Source of the DNA: JAKVAV01 sp964651785
GTDB lineage: Bacteria; Bacteroidota; Bacteroidia; Flavobacteriales_D; Cryomorphaceae
Direction of reading: 5' to 3'
DNA length: 64,000 nucleotides
NCBI GenBank assembly: GCA_964651785.1
Contig: CAZYWJ010000006.1
Location: 27,804-91,803 of the forward strand
The notes below the pieces were generated by a model. The model did not search any database. It saw only the letters and a program-made list of their open reading frames with translations, and was not told the origin of the DNA. Of the stretch, positions 51,443 to 59,641 are shown in pieces. Positions within the stretch are counted from its first letter, which is position 1. Every line of letters begins with the position of its first letter. A program made the translations under genes and the position numbers.

Positions 51443-53394
51443 GCCGCGGAGACTTTTTTCCCGAAAAGGGAAACGATGAAATACAATAAAACGATACCGA
51501 TCAGGTAATTGAGCAGCCATGGCATGGGCAAGGAGGCTGAGAGCGTGGTAAACACAATGGCCACGAGCCCTACGGTTATAGCGTAAGGAAGCTGAGTCCT
51601 CACGTGTTCGATATGTTCGCAACGCGTAGCCAACGAACTGAGAATGGTGGTGTCGCTTATCGGCGAACAATGATCACCTAAAACTGCGCCGGCGAGCACA
51701 CATGATGTGGTGTTCAGAAAAATCTCCATGGCCGCTGCAGGCTCTAAACCATTTTCTATTGAAAGTGCCCAGGCTAAGGGCAACATGATAGGGTAAATGA
51801 TGGCCATGGTACCCCACGATGAACCGGTAGAAAAAGCAACTATGGCTGAAAGAAGAAAGGTGATGGCAGGCAATCCCCAAACGGCGAAGCGGCCCTCGAC
51901 CAGACCCGTAAGGTAATCGGCCGTATGCATCTGATCTGTTAGGGCGGCGAGGCTCCATGCCAATATGAGAATGACCATAGCCGGAACCATGGTTTTAAAT
52001 CCGTCGATTGACACCGAAATAGCGTCTCCGAATGACAAGGTTTTACGAGCCACTGAAAGCAGAACCGCGACCATCAAACCCACCATGGAGGCCCAGAGCA
52101 GCCCTTTGTAGCTATCTGAATTTCCGATGATAATCGACAATTTTCGCGAAAGCGTAAACTCATCAGAAAACCATACGGAAGTATCGGCCATATGGCCGGT
52201 GTAAACCAAACCTACGGCAGTACCGATCACCAAAACCAAAATGGGAATGATCGCATTCCACATATTTAATTTAGCACCTTCCAGTGGTTCAAATTCATCC
52301 AATTCGGAAGACTGAACCTTTGTCGATTTTTTATACTCTACTCCGCTGCGAGCAGCAACTTCAGCTTTATGCATCGGACCGAAATCCCGATTGCGCTGTA
52401 TGAGTATGAGCATAAAAATCAATGCGAAAACGGGGTAAAATGAATACTTAAGTGATCCTAAAAAGATGATGTATGCACCACTTTCAATCACCGTTTCATT
52501 GGCATTAATTTGATCGAGCGCCGATTGGATATACCCCAGTTCGGCACCAATCCAAGTGGTGATCAGCGCAATGGCAGCAATGGGTGCCGCCGTAGAATCA
52601 ACGATGTAACTCAACTTGTCTCGGGAAATGCGCAATCGATCAGTCAACGGGCGCATGGTGTTTCCAACTACCAGCGTATTGGCATAATCGTCGAAGAAGA
52701 TACCGACGCCCAAAAACCAGGTAGCCATTTGACCGGACTTAGGAGTTGTAGCCCGTCGAGATATTTTGTCTACCACAGCCTGCATACCGCCGTTCTTTGA
52801 AATCAATGCCACAATACCTCCGATAATGGTCGAAAACAAAATAACCGAAACATGCCCTTCATCTGCCATGGCCTCTACCATGTAAACATCGATGGCATTC
52901 AGAAACCCGATAAAAACTCCTTCAGAATCCAAGGCGTAATTCGCCGTAATCATAGCCCCGGTTATGATTCCTATAATCAAGCTGCTTACCACCTCTTTGA
53001 AGACCAAAGCCAAAACGATCACTAAAAGAGGCGGAATTACAGACAGCCATAAAGGCATGGGGGTAACATCCTTTACATAAGTAAAGCCTCCTACTTTGAC
53101 AGACATTGGCTCATTTCTGTCAAATGTCATAACCAAGTCTGCCTTTCCGTTTTCAAAAGTCAAAGTCTTTCGCTCACCATTGAGAATAACCTGCGCCTCG
53201 TTACCAAGTAAATACAGCTTATCCATATCGCGGCATACCAATGTCCCATGAGCTTCCACGTCATTGACGACTAATACGGGAAGTTTTACTTCAAAATCAT
53301 CTTTTGTAAAGATGCTCTCATCCTGAGCCATTGCCGTAAGGGCAAAAATAAAGGCGACAAATAAGGAAAAAAGCGTTTTAAACCGTGGAATCAT
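51439..53394 (-). CDS. NhaC-family Na+/H+ antiporter with an N-terminal extracytoplasmic domain
   Basis: Membrane transporter of 651 residues. Residues 1-23 form a signal peptide (ALTAMAQ), followed by a beta-rich domain of about 85 residues (VLVVNDVEAHGTLVCRDMDK, FENGKADLVMTF) and then about 11 to 12 helices of the NhaC type from about 112 (PLWLSVIPPLLVIVLALVFK). Conserved core motifs include GVGIFFDDYANTLVVGNTM, DSTAAPIAAIALITTWIGAE, TGSSWGTMAIIYPIMLPLAW and GDHCSPISDTTILSS. It probably exchanges Na+ for H+, or an organic acid or amine in some relatives. The role of the N-domain is unknown. Confidence 0.9.
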   Translation of the reverse strand: MIPRFKTLFSLFVAFIFALTAMAQDESIFTKDDFEVKLPVLVVNDVEAHGTLVCRDMDKLYLLGNEAQVILNGERKTLTFENGKADLVMTFDRNEPMSVKVGGFTYVKDVTPMPLWLSVIPPLLVIVLALVFKEVVSSLIIGIITGAMITANYALDSEGVFIGFLNAIDVYMVEAMADEGHVSVILFSTIIGGIVALISKNGGMQAVVDKISRRATTPKSGQMATWFLGVGIFFDDYANTLVVGNTMRPLTDRLRISRDKLSYIVDSTAAPIAAIALITTWIGAELGYIQSALDQINANETVIESGAYIIFLGSLKYSFYPVFALIFMLILIQRNRDFGPMHKAEVAARSGVEYKKSTKVQSSELDEFEPLEGAKLNMWNAIIPILVLVIGTAVGLVYTGHMADTSVWFSDEFTLSRKLSIIIGNSDSYKGLLWASMVGLMVAVLLSVARKTLSFGDAISVSIDGFKTMVPAMVILILAWSLAALTDQMHTADYLTGLVEGRFAVWGLPAITFLLSAIVAFSTGSSWGTMAIIYPIMLPLAWALSIENGLEPAAAMEIFLNTTSCVLAGAVLGDHCSPISDTTILSSLATRCEHIEHVRTQLPYAITVGLVAIVFTTLSASLPMPWLLNYLIGIVLLYFIVSLFGKKVSAA

Positions 53395-53446
53395 GAAGGC
53401 GCAAAATAGAAATTTTAGCTGCGTTCGAGAACCGATTCGCGTTTGT

Positions 53447-53454
53447 TAATTTTG
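53447..53454 (+). promoter_or_regulatory. -7 promoter element of the redoxin operon
   Basis: Reads TAATTTTG with four bases to the ATG at 53459, as at three other genes here. A second ATG at 53471 exists, but 53459 gives the arginine-rich signal start MRRLMFLL. Confidence 0.5.
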
Positions 53455-53458
53455 CCAC

Positions 53459-54019
53459 ATGCGTCGATTGATGTTTTTGCTATCGGTACTTGCATTGATT
53501 TCTTGCGGAAAAGAAGATATTCTCCAATCGGAATTCAGCACCTTGGATGGATCTCCACTACGATTGGACACGGTTTTTTCCAATTCAAATTCAGCGGTTT
53601 TAATTTTTCTTTCGCCTGAATGTCCGCTATGTCAAAATTACACCGTAACGATAAATCAGCTACAGTCTGAATTTCAAGATGAAAAGATTGCATTTTTGGG
53701 TGTGGTAAGCGGAGAGTTTTACTCCACTTCGGCAATCGAAGGTTTTTTAATCAGATATGATCTTGACCTGCCCATTATCATGGATCCTGAATTAAAGCTC
53801 GCCAATCATTTCGATGCAAGTATTACTCCTGAAGCTTTTGTGATTAATCAATCGGGTGAGACTCAATACAGGGGCGCCATCGATAATTGGGCTATATCAT
53901 TGGGCAAAAAGAGATTGACCATTACAGAGCGCTATCTTGCAGACGCTATCCGTGCCCGATTAAACGGAATGAAGATTGAACCGAAAAAAACCGAACCCGT
54001 CGGATGCTTTATAGAATAG
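53459..54019 (+). CDS. Redoxin-domain lipoprotein (TlpA/peroxiredoxin-like)
   Basis: Thioredoxin-fold lipoprotein of 186 residues. Lipobox ALISC (C16), then a redoxin domain with the active-site pair C55-C58 in LSPECPLCQNY, a DPELKLANHFDASITPEAFV cis-proline segment, and a C-terminal tail ending VGCFIE with an extra cysteine (C183). In other bacteria redoxin domains of this kind with a GC-x-I tail occur fused to cytochrome c and copper monooxygenase domains, as I recall; here they are separate genes with a 16-nt overlap. It probably supplies or transfers electrons, or handles copper or disulfides for its partner (inference). Confidence 0.8.
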   Translation: MRRLMFLLSVLALISCGKEDILQSEFSTLDGSPLRLDTVFSNSNSAVLIFLSPECPLCQNYTVTINQLQSEFQDEKIAFLGVVSGEFYSTSAIEGFLIRYDLDLPIIMDPELKLANHFDASITPEAFVINQSGETQYRGAIDNWAISLGKKRLTITERYLADAIRARLNGMKIEPKKTEPVGCFIE

Positions 54020-55392
54020 TCGCATTAATCTTTTTCGGATTTCTCTTTGGTTGTGATTCGGTTCAAAAAGAAGAGACCATTTCCGAAGAAATGACAGAAC
54101 CACAAGATATTACGTTGGGAGAGCTTACTTTTTGGCAGGATGCAGCCCCGGTGATTTTTGAAAATTGCACACCCTGCCACCATTCTGAAGGAGCGGGGCC
54201 GTTTCCCCTAATGAGTTTTGGCGATGTGAAGAAAAGAACCAAAACCATTCGTCAGGTGGTGGCAGACGGATACATGCCGCCCTGGCCTGCCGATCCCGCG
54301 TTCAGTCGATTCAAGGATGAAAAATTTCTTTCCGCGAAGGAGAAGCAAATCATTGTAGAATGGATTGATCAAGGTGGCCGAGAAGGAAATGTACCTGCAG
54401 ACCCTCCGCAGCCGCGATTTTTCACCTCAGAAAATTTGGGCGAACCTGATCTTATTTTAAGTTATAAGGATACCGTTCACATCCCGGGCAAAAATCTCGA
54501 CCTGTTCCGTATTGCTAAAATTCCGATCGAATTGCCTCGCGATACCATTATTAAGGCCATTCACTTCAAACCCGGAAATAAGCAATTGGTGCATCATGTC
54601 AATGGTCACCTCATCAACTACCAAGCGGGAAAGAAAAAAGACTTGAGAAAAGGTGAGTGGATCATTGATGCCGAAGAATGGAATTCATTAGAGGCTTATC
54701 GCCGGATGGAAATAGCGCAAGATGACGGTACCTACCCCGCCATGAGAGTTTCGGCCTTTAACTATTTACCCGGGGTCGAAGCGTTAAAATACCCCGAAGG
54801 AATCGGTGGAATATTCGTAAATCAAAAAGCCGCATTCCTTCTGAATACGCTGCACTATGGTCCGTCGGCATTGGATACATTCGATTACAGTCAGATCGAG
54901 GTTTACTTTGCAGAACAACGTCCTGAACGACCGGTTTTGGAATTGCACATGGGTACTCAGGGAGTTACTCCGATTGAGCCTGAATTTATTTTGCCGGCAG
55001 GCAAAATCACGACTTTTACAACACGATATCGCGTACCTGAAAACATGACGGTTTTAACGGTAAATCCTCACATGCACTTACTAGGAAGAGAATTTACGGC
55101 TTACGCTTATTCTGATGATAAATCAGATACCATTCCGTTAATTCGCATACCCGATTGGGATTTTCGATGGCAGTACTTTTATACTTACGAGCAAGCGCTT
55201 ATCATTCCGAAAGACTACACCATCGAGGTGGAAGCAGTCTTTGACAATACGATTGAGAACCCCTTTAACCCGCATTCCCCGCCGAAAACGCTGAGTGAGG
55301 CCGGTAAAAACATGAAGACCACGGATGAAATGTTTCAGTTTTTTATAAATTACATCCCCTATCAAGAGGGTGACGAACAATTAAAGCTTTAA
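54004..55392 (+). CDS. Cytochrome c domain fused to a PHM-like type II copper monooxygenase, lipoprotein
   Basis: Lipoprotein of 462 residues (lipobox FLFGC, C17). A c-type cytochrome domain (about 40-125) has heme motif CTPCHH (C55, C58, H59) and candidate axial M91 in GYMPPWP. A C-terminal domain (about 150-460) resembles peptidylglycine alpha-hydroxylating monooxygenase: H197-H198 in LVHHVNGH and H284 in LHYG match the CuH ligands H107, H108, H172; H356 and H358 in PHMHLLG and M443 in TDEMFQF match the CuM ligands H242, H244, M314. All six copper ligands are thus present. It likely hydroxylates or cleaves an unknown substrate using electrons from its heme domain. Overlaps the redoxin gene. 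Confidence 0.85.
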   Translation: MLYRIVALIFFGFLFGCDSVQKEETISEEMTEPQDITLGELTFWQDAAPVIFENCTPCHHSEGAGPFPLMSFGDVKKRTKTIRQVVADGYMPPWPADPAFSRFKDEKFLSAKEKQIIVEWIDQGGREGNVPADPPQPRFFTSENLGEPDLILSYKDTVHIPGKNLDLFRIAKIPIELPRDTIIKAIHFKPGNKQLVHHVNGHLINYQAGKKKDLRKGEWIIDAEEWNSLEAYRRMEIAQDDGTYPAMRVSAFNYLPGVEALKYPEGIGGIFVNQKAAFLLNTLHYGPSALDTFDYSQIEVYFAEQRPERPVLELHMGTQGVTPIEPEFILPAGKITTFTTRYRVPENMTVLTVNPHMHLLGREFTAYAYSDDKSDTIPLIRIPDWDFRWQYFYTYEQALIIPKDYTIEVEAVFDNTIENPFNPHSPPKTLSEAGKNMKTTDEMFQFFINYIPYQEGDEQLKL

Positions 55393-55402
55393 AATAAAAC
55401 AC

Positions 55403-55768
55403 ATGAAAAATAAAATTACACTTACGATGATTGCCTTTTTTATGGCGATGCTTGGCATGGCTCAAAATTCAGACAGCAAAGCCAATGCGGCTATACAAGA
55501 GGAGATGAGGTTATATCATAAGGAGCTGAACCTAACGGGAGAGCAAACTTATCAGTTAACCCAAATATTGGGTGAGAAGATCAAGAAGAGCGAAGTACTG
55601 GAAGCACGGATTGAAGAGTTGAAACAACAGTTAGATCAAATCGATTTGATGGCTGACAAACAAATTATAAGTGTTCTAAATGAAGATCAACAAAAAATCA
55701 TGCAGGAAAAGCTCAATGCTAAATTGGCCAAGCAGCAAGAAGAGTTTAAAAACTCACTGACGGATTAA
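55403..55768 (+). CDS. Small periplasmic Spy/CpxP-like helical protein
   Basis: Protein of 121 residues: signal peptide (to about MAQ21) and a long helical region with LNLTGEQTYQLTQILGEKI and SVLNEDQQKIMQ, the paired LTxxQ-like motifs of Spy/CpxP/ZraP proteins, plus charged coiled-coil segments. Such proteins are ATP-independent periplasmic chaperones or metal-stress sensors. It starts 10 nt after the copper monooxygenase gene, so a role in folding or metal protection of that protein is plausible. Confidence 0.65.
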   Translation: MKNKITLTMIAFFMAMLGMAQNSDSKANAAIQEEMRLYHKELNLTGEQTYQLTQILGEKIKKSEVLEARIEELKQQLDQIDLMADKQIISVLNEDQQKIMQEKLNAKLAKQQEEFKNSLTD

Positions 55769-56448
55769 TCCAAATCGTTGGCCACCCAGCGCAGGTTGTT
55801 AATTTCGATACCCGAATTTCGCTCGCCTTCGAATTCCATACCGCAAACCACCTGAACGCGAGCCATCATGATTTGATCAAATTCCCGGATGGTGATATTC
55901 ACGGGAGTGAAAGTAGAGTCATTGAAAGAGTGCGTTGAAATTTCGACGTACTCACTTCTGCGATAAGGGTCGCAATTGCCGTTGTCAGCTATTTTTCCGC
56001 TGATGAATAATTTGATAAAATCGGGAGAACCTTCTTCCGGATCAGCTACTCGTGCGTCGAATCTTAAGCTACCCTCTGCAAAGTCGCGGGCATCTTGTTC
56101 ATTGATCAAAGTGAAATATGAGCGATGGGTGAAGTCCCCGCCCGTTCCCAAGTAAAGTGTTTCAACGGTGGTCGTCGAATCACGCATTTCTTCCATAACC
56201 TGACTTACCCCTTCGCAAATATTGAGACTGTAAGCTCCTTCTACCAAATCACCATTCCAGCCGCCGGGCATACCGGCTTGCCAAATAATTTGCTCAGACT
56301 GATTGTAACTGCACGCACCGTCATCTTTTAAAGCACTCGGATCGTAGTTTTGCGCTATAGGGTCAGTACAACCTTTCTGCTCAGGGTCTTTGTTGCAGGC
56401 TGTCAATAATAAAACGGTAAAAATCGAGAGATAAACTTTTGATTGCAT
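55765..56448 (-). CDS. Lipoprotein with a GCTDPxAxNY repeat motif, function unknown
   Basis: Lipoprotein of 227 residues starting MQSKVYLSIFTVLLLTAC (C18). Directly after the anchor is GCTDPIAQNYDPSALKDDGA, a short cysteine motif that often recurs in Bacteroidota surface proteins and may bind calcium. A beta-rich domain follows (EQIIWQAGMPGGWNGDLVEG; SDFIKLFISGKIADNG is approximate in position 135-155). No enzyme family recognised. An ATG eight codons upstream (56472) is an alternative start. It converges with the Spy-like gene, the stops overlapping. Confidence 0.65.
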   Translation of the reverse strand: MQSKVYLSIFTVLLLTACNKDPEQKGCTDPIAQNYDPSALKDDGACSYNQSEQIIWQAGMPGGWNGDLVEGAYSLNICEGVSQVMEEMRDSTTTVETLYLGTGGDFTHRSYFTLINEQDARDFAEGSLRFDARVADPEEGSPDFIKLFISGKIADNGNCDPYRRSEYVEISTHSFNDSTFTPVNITIREFDQIMMARVQVVCGMEFEGERNSGIEINNLRWVANDLD

Positions 56449-56523
56449 TTTAAGGGGTCTTTGCGATTTCATCGTGTTATACTTATTTGCATCGATTTGG
56501 TTTCACAGGTATTGGGGATGTTA

Positions 56524-56531
56524 TAGCTTTG
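56524..56531 (+). promoter_or_regulatory. -7 promoter element of oxyR
   Basis: Reads TAGCTTTG, matching TAnnTTTG, 34 nt before the oxyR ATG. A TTTG at 56496-56499 is slightly too far for an ideal -33 element. Confidence 0.4.
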
Positions 56532-56565
56532 TCGATAAGAAAACGAAAATCAATAGACATATCCA

Positions 56566-57531
56566 ATGACCCTTACCCAATTGAAATACGTGCTTGCCGT
56601 CGATACCTACAGACATTTTGCCGCCGCAGCAGAAAGTTGTTTCGTTACTCAGCCTACGTTGAGTATGCAGATCAACAAGCTCGAAAAAGAACTGGATGTA
56701 TTGATTTTCGACCGTGCCAAACACCCGGTAGAGCCAACCGAAATAGGTAAGCAAATCATTAAGCAAGCTCGCACCACCATGCAGGAAGCTCAGCGCATCG
56801 AAGAGCTGGTAAAGGGCAGCAAGGGTCAGGTTTCGGGAGAGTTCAGATTAGGTATTATTCCCACGGTCAGTACCAATTTATTGCCTCGATTTCTCCGGGT
56901 TGTAATGGATAAGTACCCTGAAATTGAATTGAGAATAGAAGAATTGCAAACCGAACAAATCTTAGAAAAACTCGATCGCGATCAGATTGATGCGGGAATT
57001 TTGGCTACGCCATTGGAAAAATCGGGAATCATCGAGAAGCCTCTCTACTACGAACCGTTTATGGCCTACGTGCCTAAAGGCCATCGCTTGGAAAACGAGG
57101 AATTCGTTCTCCATTCAGAATTGAAACTGAACGACATGCTTCTATTGAAGAACGGCCACTGTTTTCGCGACAGCGTAATCAACCTGTGCGCAGCAGCATT
57201 TCCGGAAGGAAACACTTCTCATAAAACACTGGAATTTCAAAGCGGGAACTTTGAAACGCTGATTCGCTTAGCCAACACCGGCTTTGGCATGACACTGCTT
57301 CCTTACCTCATGGCACTTGATCTGGGTGAGGAAGAAAAGCAGTATATCAAACCGATAGAACACCCTCAACCTACTCGCGAAATAAGCATGATATACAGCC
57401 GAGTGCAGTTGAAAACCAGTATTATCGATTTGCTGGCAGAGGTAATTCAAAATCAATTGCCGAAAAAATTGCTGACCCCACAAGCCGAAAGTGTGGTGAA
57501 TCCGAAAATTGATAAAAGAGTAGCGGGATAG
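56566..57531 (+). CDS. oxyR: Hydrogen peroxide-sensing LysR-type regulator OxyR
   Basis: LysR-family activator of oxidative-stress genes. The 321 residues have an N-terminal winged helix-turn-helix (about 1-60, HFAAAAESCFVTQPTLSMQ) and a C-terminal effector domain. The two redox cysteines of Escherichia coli OxyR are conserved at the same numbers: C199 and C208 in NGHCFRDSVINLC. This makes it a peroxide sensor rather than a generic LysR protein. A di-heme peroxidase gene is about 8 kb away and could be a target (inference). It is followed 1 nt later by a small zinc-ribbon membrane protein gene. Confidence 0.93.
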   Translation: MTLTQLKYVLAVDTYRHFAAAAESCFVTQPTLSMQINKLEKELDVLIFDRAKHPVEPTEIGKQIIKQARTTMQEAQRIEELVKGSKGQVSGEFRLGIIPTVSTNLLPRFLRVVMDKYPEIELRIEELQTEQILEKLDRDQIDAGILATPLEKSGIIEKPLYYEPFMAYVPKGHRLENEEFVLHSELKLNDMLLLKNGHCFRDSVINLCAAAFPEGNTSHKTLEFQSGNFETLIRLANTGFGMTLLPYLMALDLGEEEKQYIKPIEHPQPTREISMIYSRVQLKTSIIDLLAEVIQNQLPKKLLTPQAESVVNPKIDKRVAG

Positions 57532-57532
57532 C

Positions 57533-57838
57533 GTGGTCAACCAGCGAAAATGTCATGAATGCGGAAAATGGACCGACTCGGCTGAGAAGTACTGCGTTTT
57601 TTGCGATGCTACCTTAGATCCTTCCCTTCGCGCGCAGGAAGAGAAAGCTGAACGAGATCGAATCGCTCGGGAAAAGAAACTGCTTAAAGAGTCTCGATTC
57701 GAAAAGTTTTTGCGTCAGCTCGAAGAATCTGAAAAACCGTTCAATCGATTTTTGTTCAACGTTTTAAATATCGCTTTCACCATTTACATGGGAATTTTAT
57801 CTTTTTTCATATGGCTCATCGCTTTGATATCGGGATGA
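57533..57838 (+). CDS. Small zinc-ribbon membrane protein
   Basis: Protein of 101 residues with a GTG start 1 nt after oxyR. The N-terminus has four cysteines in two CxxC pairs (KCHECGKW and KYCVFCDA), a zinc ribbon, followed by a charged helix (about 33-65) and a single hydrophobic helix (about 72-98). It may be a regulator or adaptor tethered to the membrane. No family recognised. Tightly spaced with oxyR and the next gene (ATGA overlap), so probably one operon. Confidence 0.65.
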   Translation: MVNQRKCHECGKWTDSAEKYCVFCDATLDPSLRAQEEKAERDRIAREKKLLKESRFEKFLRQLEESEKPFNRFLFNVLNIAFTIYMGILSFFIWLIALISG

Positions 57839-58200
57839 AGGAATGTCGGCTGTTTCTCTTTTTGGTATTCTTCTATTTTGCTTTTCGCCTGATGAATTCC
57901 CTAGAAGTAAGCCCGGAAATAATTCGTTCCTACGGTTGCGATTTATTGTTTATTCCCATACTCATGACATCAGTCAAAATCGTGCGTTCTCTATTTCAAT
58001 TTTCTTTCAGCGTAAGCACGAAGGAAGTTGTGATAGCACTTGTATACACATCCATGGTTTTTGAGTGGCTGCTGCCCGATGAAGGCACGAACTTTGTCGG
58101 AGATCCGTTTGACATAGCAGCCTATGCTACAGGTGCCGTTTTTTACCTGATTTATATAAAGCCCGAAAACAATCAAAATAGAAAGACCATAAGTCCATAG
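57835..58200 (+). CDS. Small integral membrane protein, VanZ-like topology
   Basis: Protein of 121 residues starting MKECRLFLFLVFFYF, the ATG overlapping the previous stop as ATGA. Four hydrophobic helices are visible (about 5-20, 38-55, 62-80, 98-115). The acidic loop FEWLLPDEGTNFVGDPFDI before the last helix recalls the EWxQxxxxxRxxxxxDxxxN pattern of VanZ-like proteins, but the match is loose. Function unknown. A longer start at 57811 would overlap the upstream gene more. Confidence 0.55.
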   Translation: MKECRLFLFLVFFYFAFRLMNSLEVSPEIIRSYGCDLLFIPILMTSVKIVRSLFQFSFSVSTKEVVIALVYTSMVFEWLLPDEGTNFVGDPFDIAAYATGAVFYLIYIKPENNQNRKTISP

Positions 58201-58205
58201 TCGTT

Positions 58206-58964
58206 ATGAAAAACCTTGTTTTATTCCTCTCTGCCCTGTTCTTGATTCAAAATCTTCTCGCTCAAGACGATTTAAAGAATATGTCTACGAAGGACAAAAT
58301 TCGAATAGCCGAAACTGAGAAAATTGAAGCGGCTACTGATAGCGAATTTCAACAATTGATGAGCGAAGGGCACAACCTCTTTTCAGACAAACACTATTTG
58401 AAAGCCATCCGCAGCTACGAAAAAGCAGCAGAAGTGAGGCCTTACAATGTTTATCCCAAGGTGAAAATAGCGGACATCGAACTGTCGATGAAGGATACAT
58501 TGGAAATACTGAGAGCCGCCGAGAAGGAAGAACTGAAAAGAGAAAAAACGAAGCCAAAAAAACCTGAGGTAGCTGAAGCTAAACAAAAGCTGCCCGAAAC
58601 AAAAGAGGAAACTATTGAGCGACTGGATAACTGGGAAGAAAAAGAACGACGAAAATTGGAGGCTCAGCGTCGCAATGAAAAGACGAAAGAAGAAGTGGCT
58701 CAACCTGAGCCCGAGCAAACGGGTGATATTCGCAAAATGTCAATTGAAGAATACCGAAAGGAACTGGCCGAGACTTACCCGGGTGGTATCACCGAAACGG
58801 TTTCCGAAGAAGGAAATAAAGTCATTACTACACGCGTGGTGGTGCGCGACGGCCACGGAGATGAGTATAAGAAAGTGGTACACAACTGGGGCGGAGTGTT
58901 CTTCTTCAAAAATGGAGATGCCGTAACCGAACGAGTTTGGAATCAAGAGACCACGACTGAATAA
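58206..58964 (+). CDS. Periplasmic TPR-like, coiled-coil protein of unknown function
   Basis: Protein of 252 residues with a signal peptide (to about LAQ20), one TPR-like helical pair (about 45-90, SEGHNLFSDKHYLKAIRSYEKAAEV), a very charged lysine/glutamate-rich linker (about 95-165) and a C-terminal beta domain (about 185-250) with VVRDGHGDEYKKVVHNWGGVFF. Similar C-terminal domains occur in Bacteroidota gliding/T9SS-associated tail proteins. No catalytic motif. Likely cotranscribed with the preceding membrane protein (5 nt). Confidence 0.6.
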   Translation: MKNLVLFLSALFLIQNLLAQDDLKNMSTKDKIRIAETEKIEAATDSEFQQLMSEGHNLFSDKHYLKAIRSYEKAAEVRPYNVYPKVKIADIELSMKDTLEILRAAEKEELKREKTKPKKPEVAEAKQKLPETKEETIERLDNWEEKERRKLEAQRRNEKTKEEVAQPEPEQTGDIRKMSIEEYRKELAETYPGGITETVSEEGNKVITTRVVVRDGHGDEYKKVVHNWGGVFFFKNGDAVTERVWNQETTTE

Positions 58965-58966
58965 AC

Positions 58967-59569
58967 TCACTTCTTGGCGGGTGATTTAGCTCCTGCCAAA
59001 ATCTTCACGTCTAAATCATTTTCTCTTGGGGGAATCGGACAAGAATAACGATCCGAGTACGCACAATAAGGATTGTAGACTAAGTTGAAATCGATTAAAA
59101 CGGAATCAGCCTCGGGAATCTCTATTTCCAAATAACGCCCTCCCTCATATGTACCGAAACCATTCGAGGCATCGGTAAACGGAATGAACAAACGGTTTTC
59201 ATAACCCGGCATACGCATTAATTCCAAATTGCGATATGCAGCTAAAACCTGCACATTGGTATCAACCACAAAAGTCAAGATTCCTGCCTTTTGATACCTC
59301 TGTTTGATTGCACCCGTAGTTTGAAAAGTGATTGGCTTTTGACGAGTCAAGCTGTCGTAATTTGCCTTCAAGGCAAAATCAGGATTGTACGGATAGCGCG
59401 CCACACTATCAAATTCAGCCACCTCAGTTTTCTTCAATGGAGATTTTTCAGGATCTGCAAATTCAGCATCGGTCTTTGACCAAAACTCAATGTATTTGGC
59501 TTCTTGAGCATTTAATGTCTTGAAAACAATCCCGAAAAACACAAGTAGAAAAAGAGTCAAATTTCTCAT
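58967..59569 (-). CDS. DUF1684 family secreted protein
   Basis: Protein of 200 residues with a signal peptide (to about NAQ22). The domain carries DUF1684 hallmarks: LFIPFTDASNGFGTYEGGRY, DFNLVYNPYCAYSDRYSCP and PPRENDLDVKILAG. The family is widespread but biochemically undefined. It converges with the TPR-like gene (2 nt apart). A -7 element lies 4 nt upstream of the ATG, so it is probably transcribed alone as a leaderless message. Confidence 0.85.
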   Translation of the reverse strand: MRNLTLFLLVFFGIVFKTLNAQEAKYIEFWSKTDAEFADPEKSPLKKTEVAEFDSVARYPYNPDFALKANYDSLTRQKPITFQTTGAIKQRYQKAGILTFVVDTNVQVLAAYRNLELMRMPGYENRLFIPFTDASNGFGTYEGGRYLEIEIPEADSVLIDFNLVYNPYCAYSDRYSCPIPPRENDLDVKILAGAKSPAKK

Positions 59570-59573
59570 ACAC

Positions 59574-59581
59574 CAAAGGTA
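59574..59581 (-). promoter_or_regulatory. -7 promoter element of the DUF1684 gene
   Basis: Reads TACCTTTG on the minus strand with exactly four bases before the ATG; candidate leaderless promoter. Confidence 0.5.
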
Positions 59582-59641
59582 AAGAAACCGACCATTGATT
59601 TTTTTTGGTTTGCGATTTCATTTTTTAGCATATTGCGGTTC

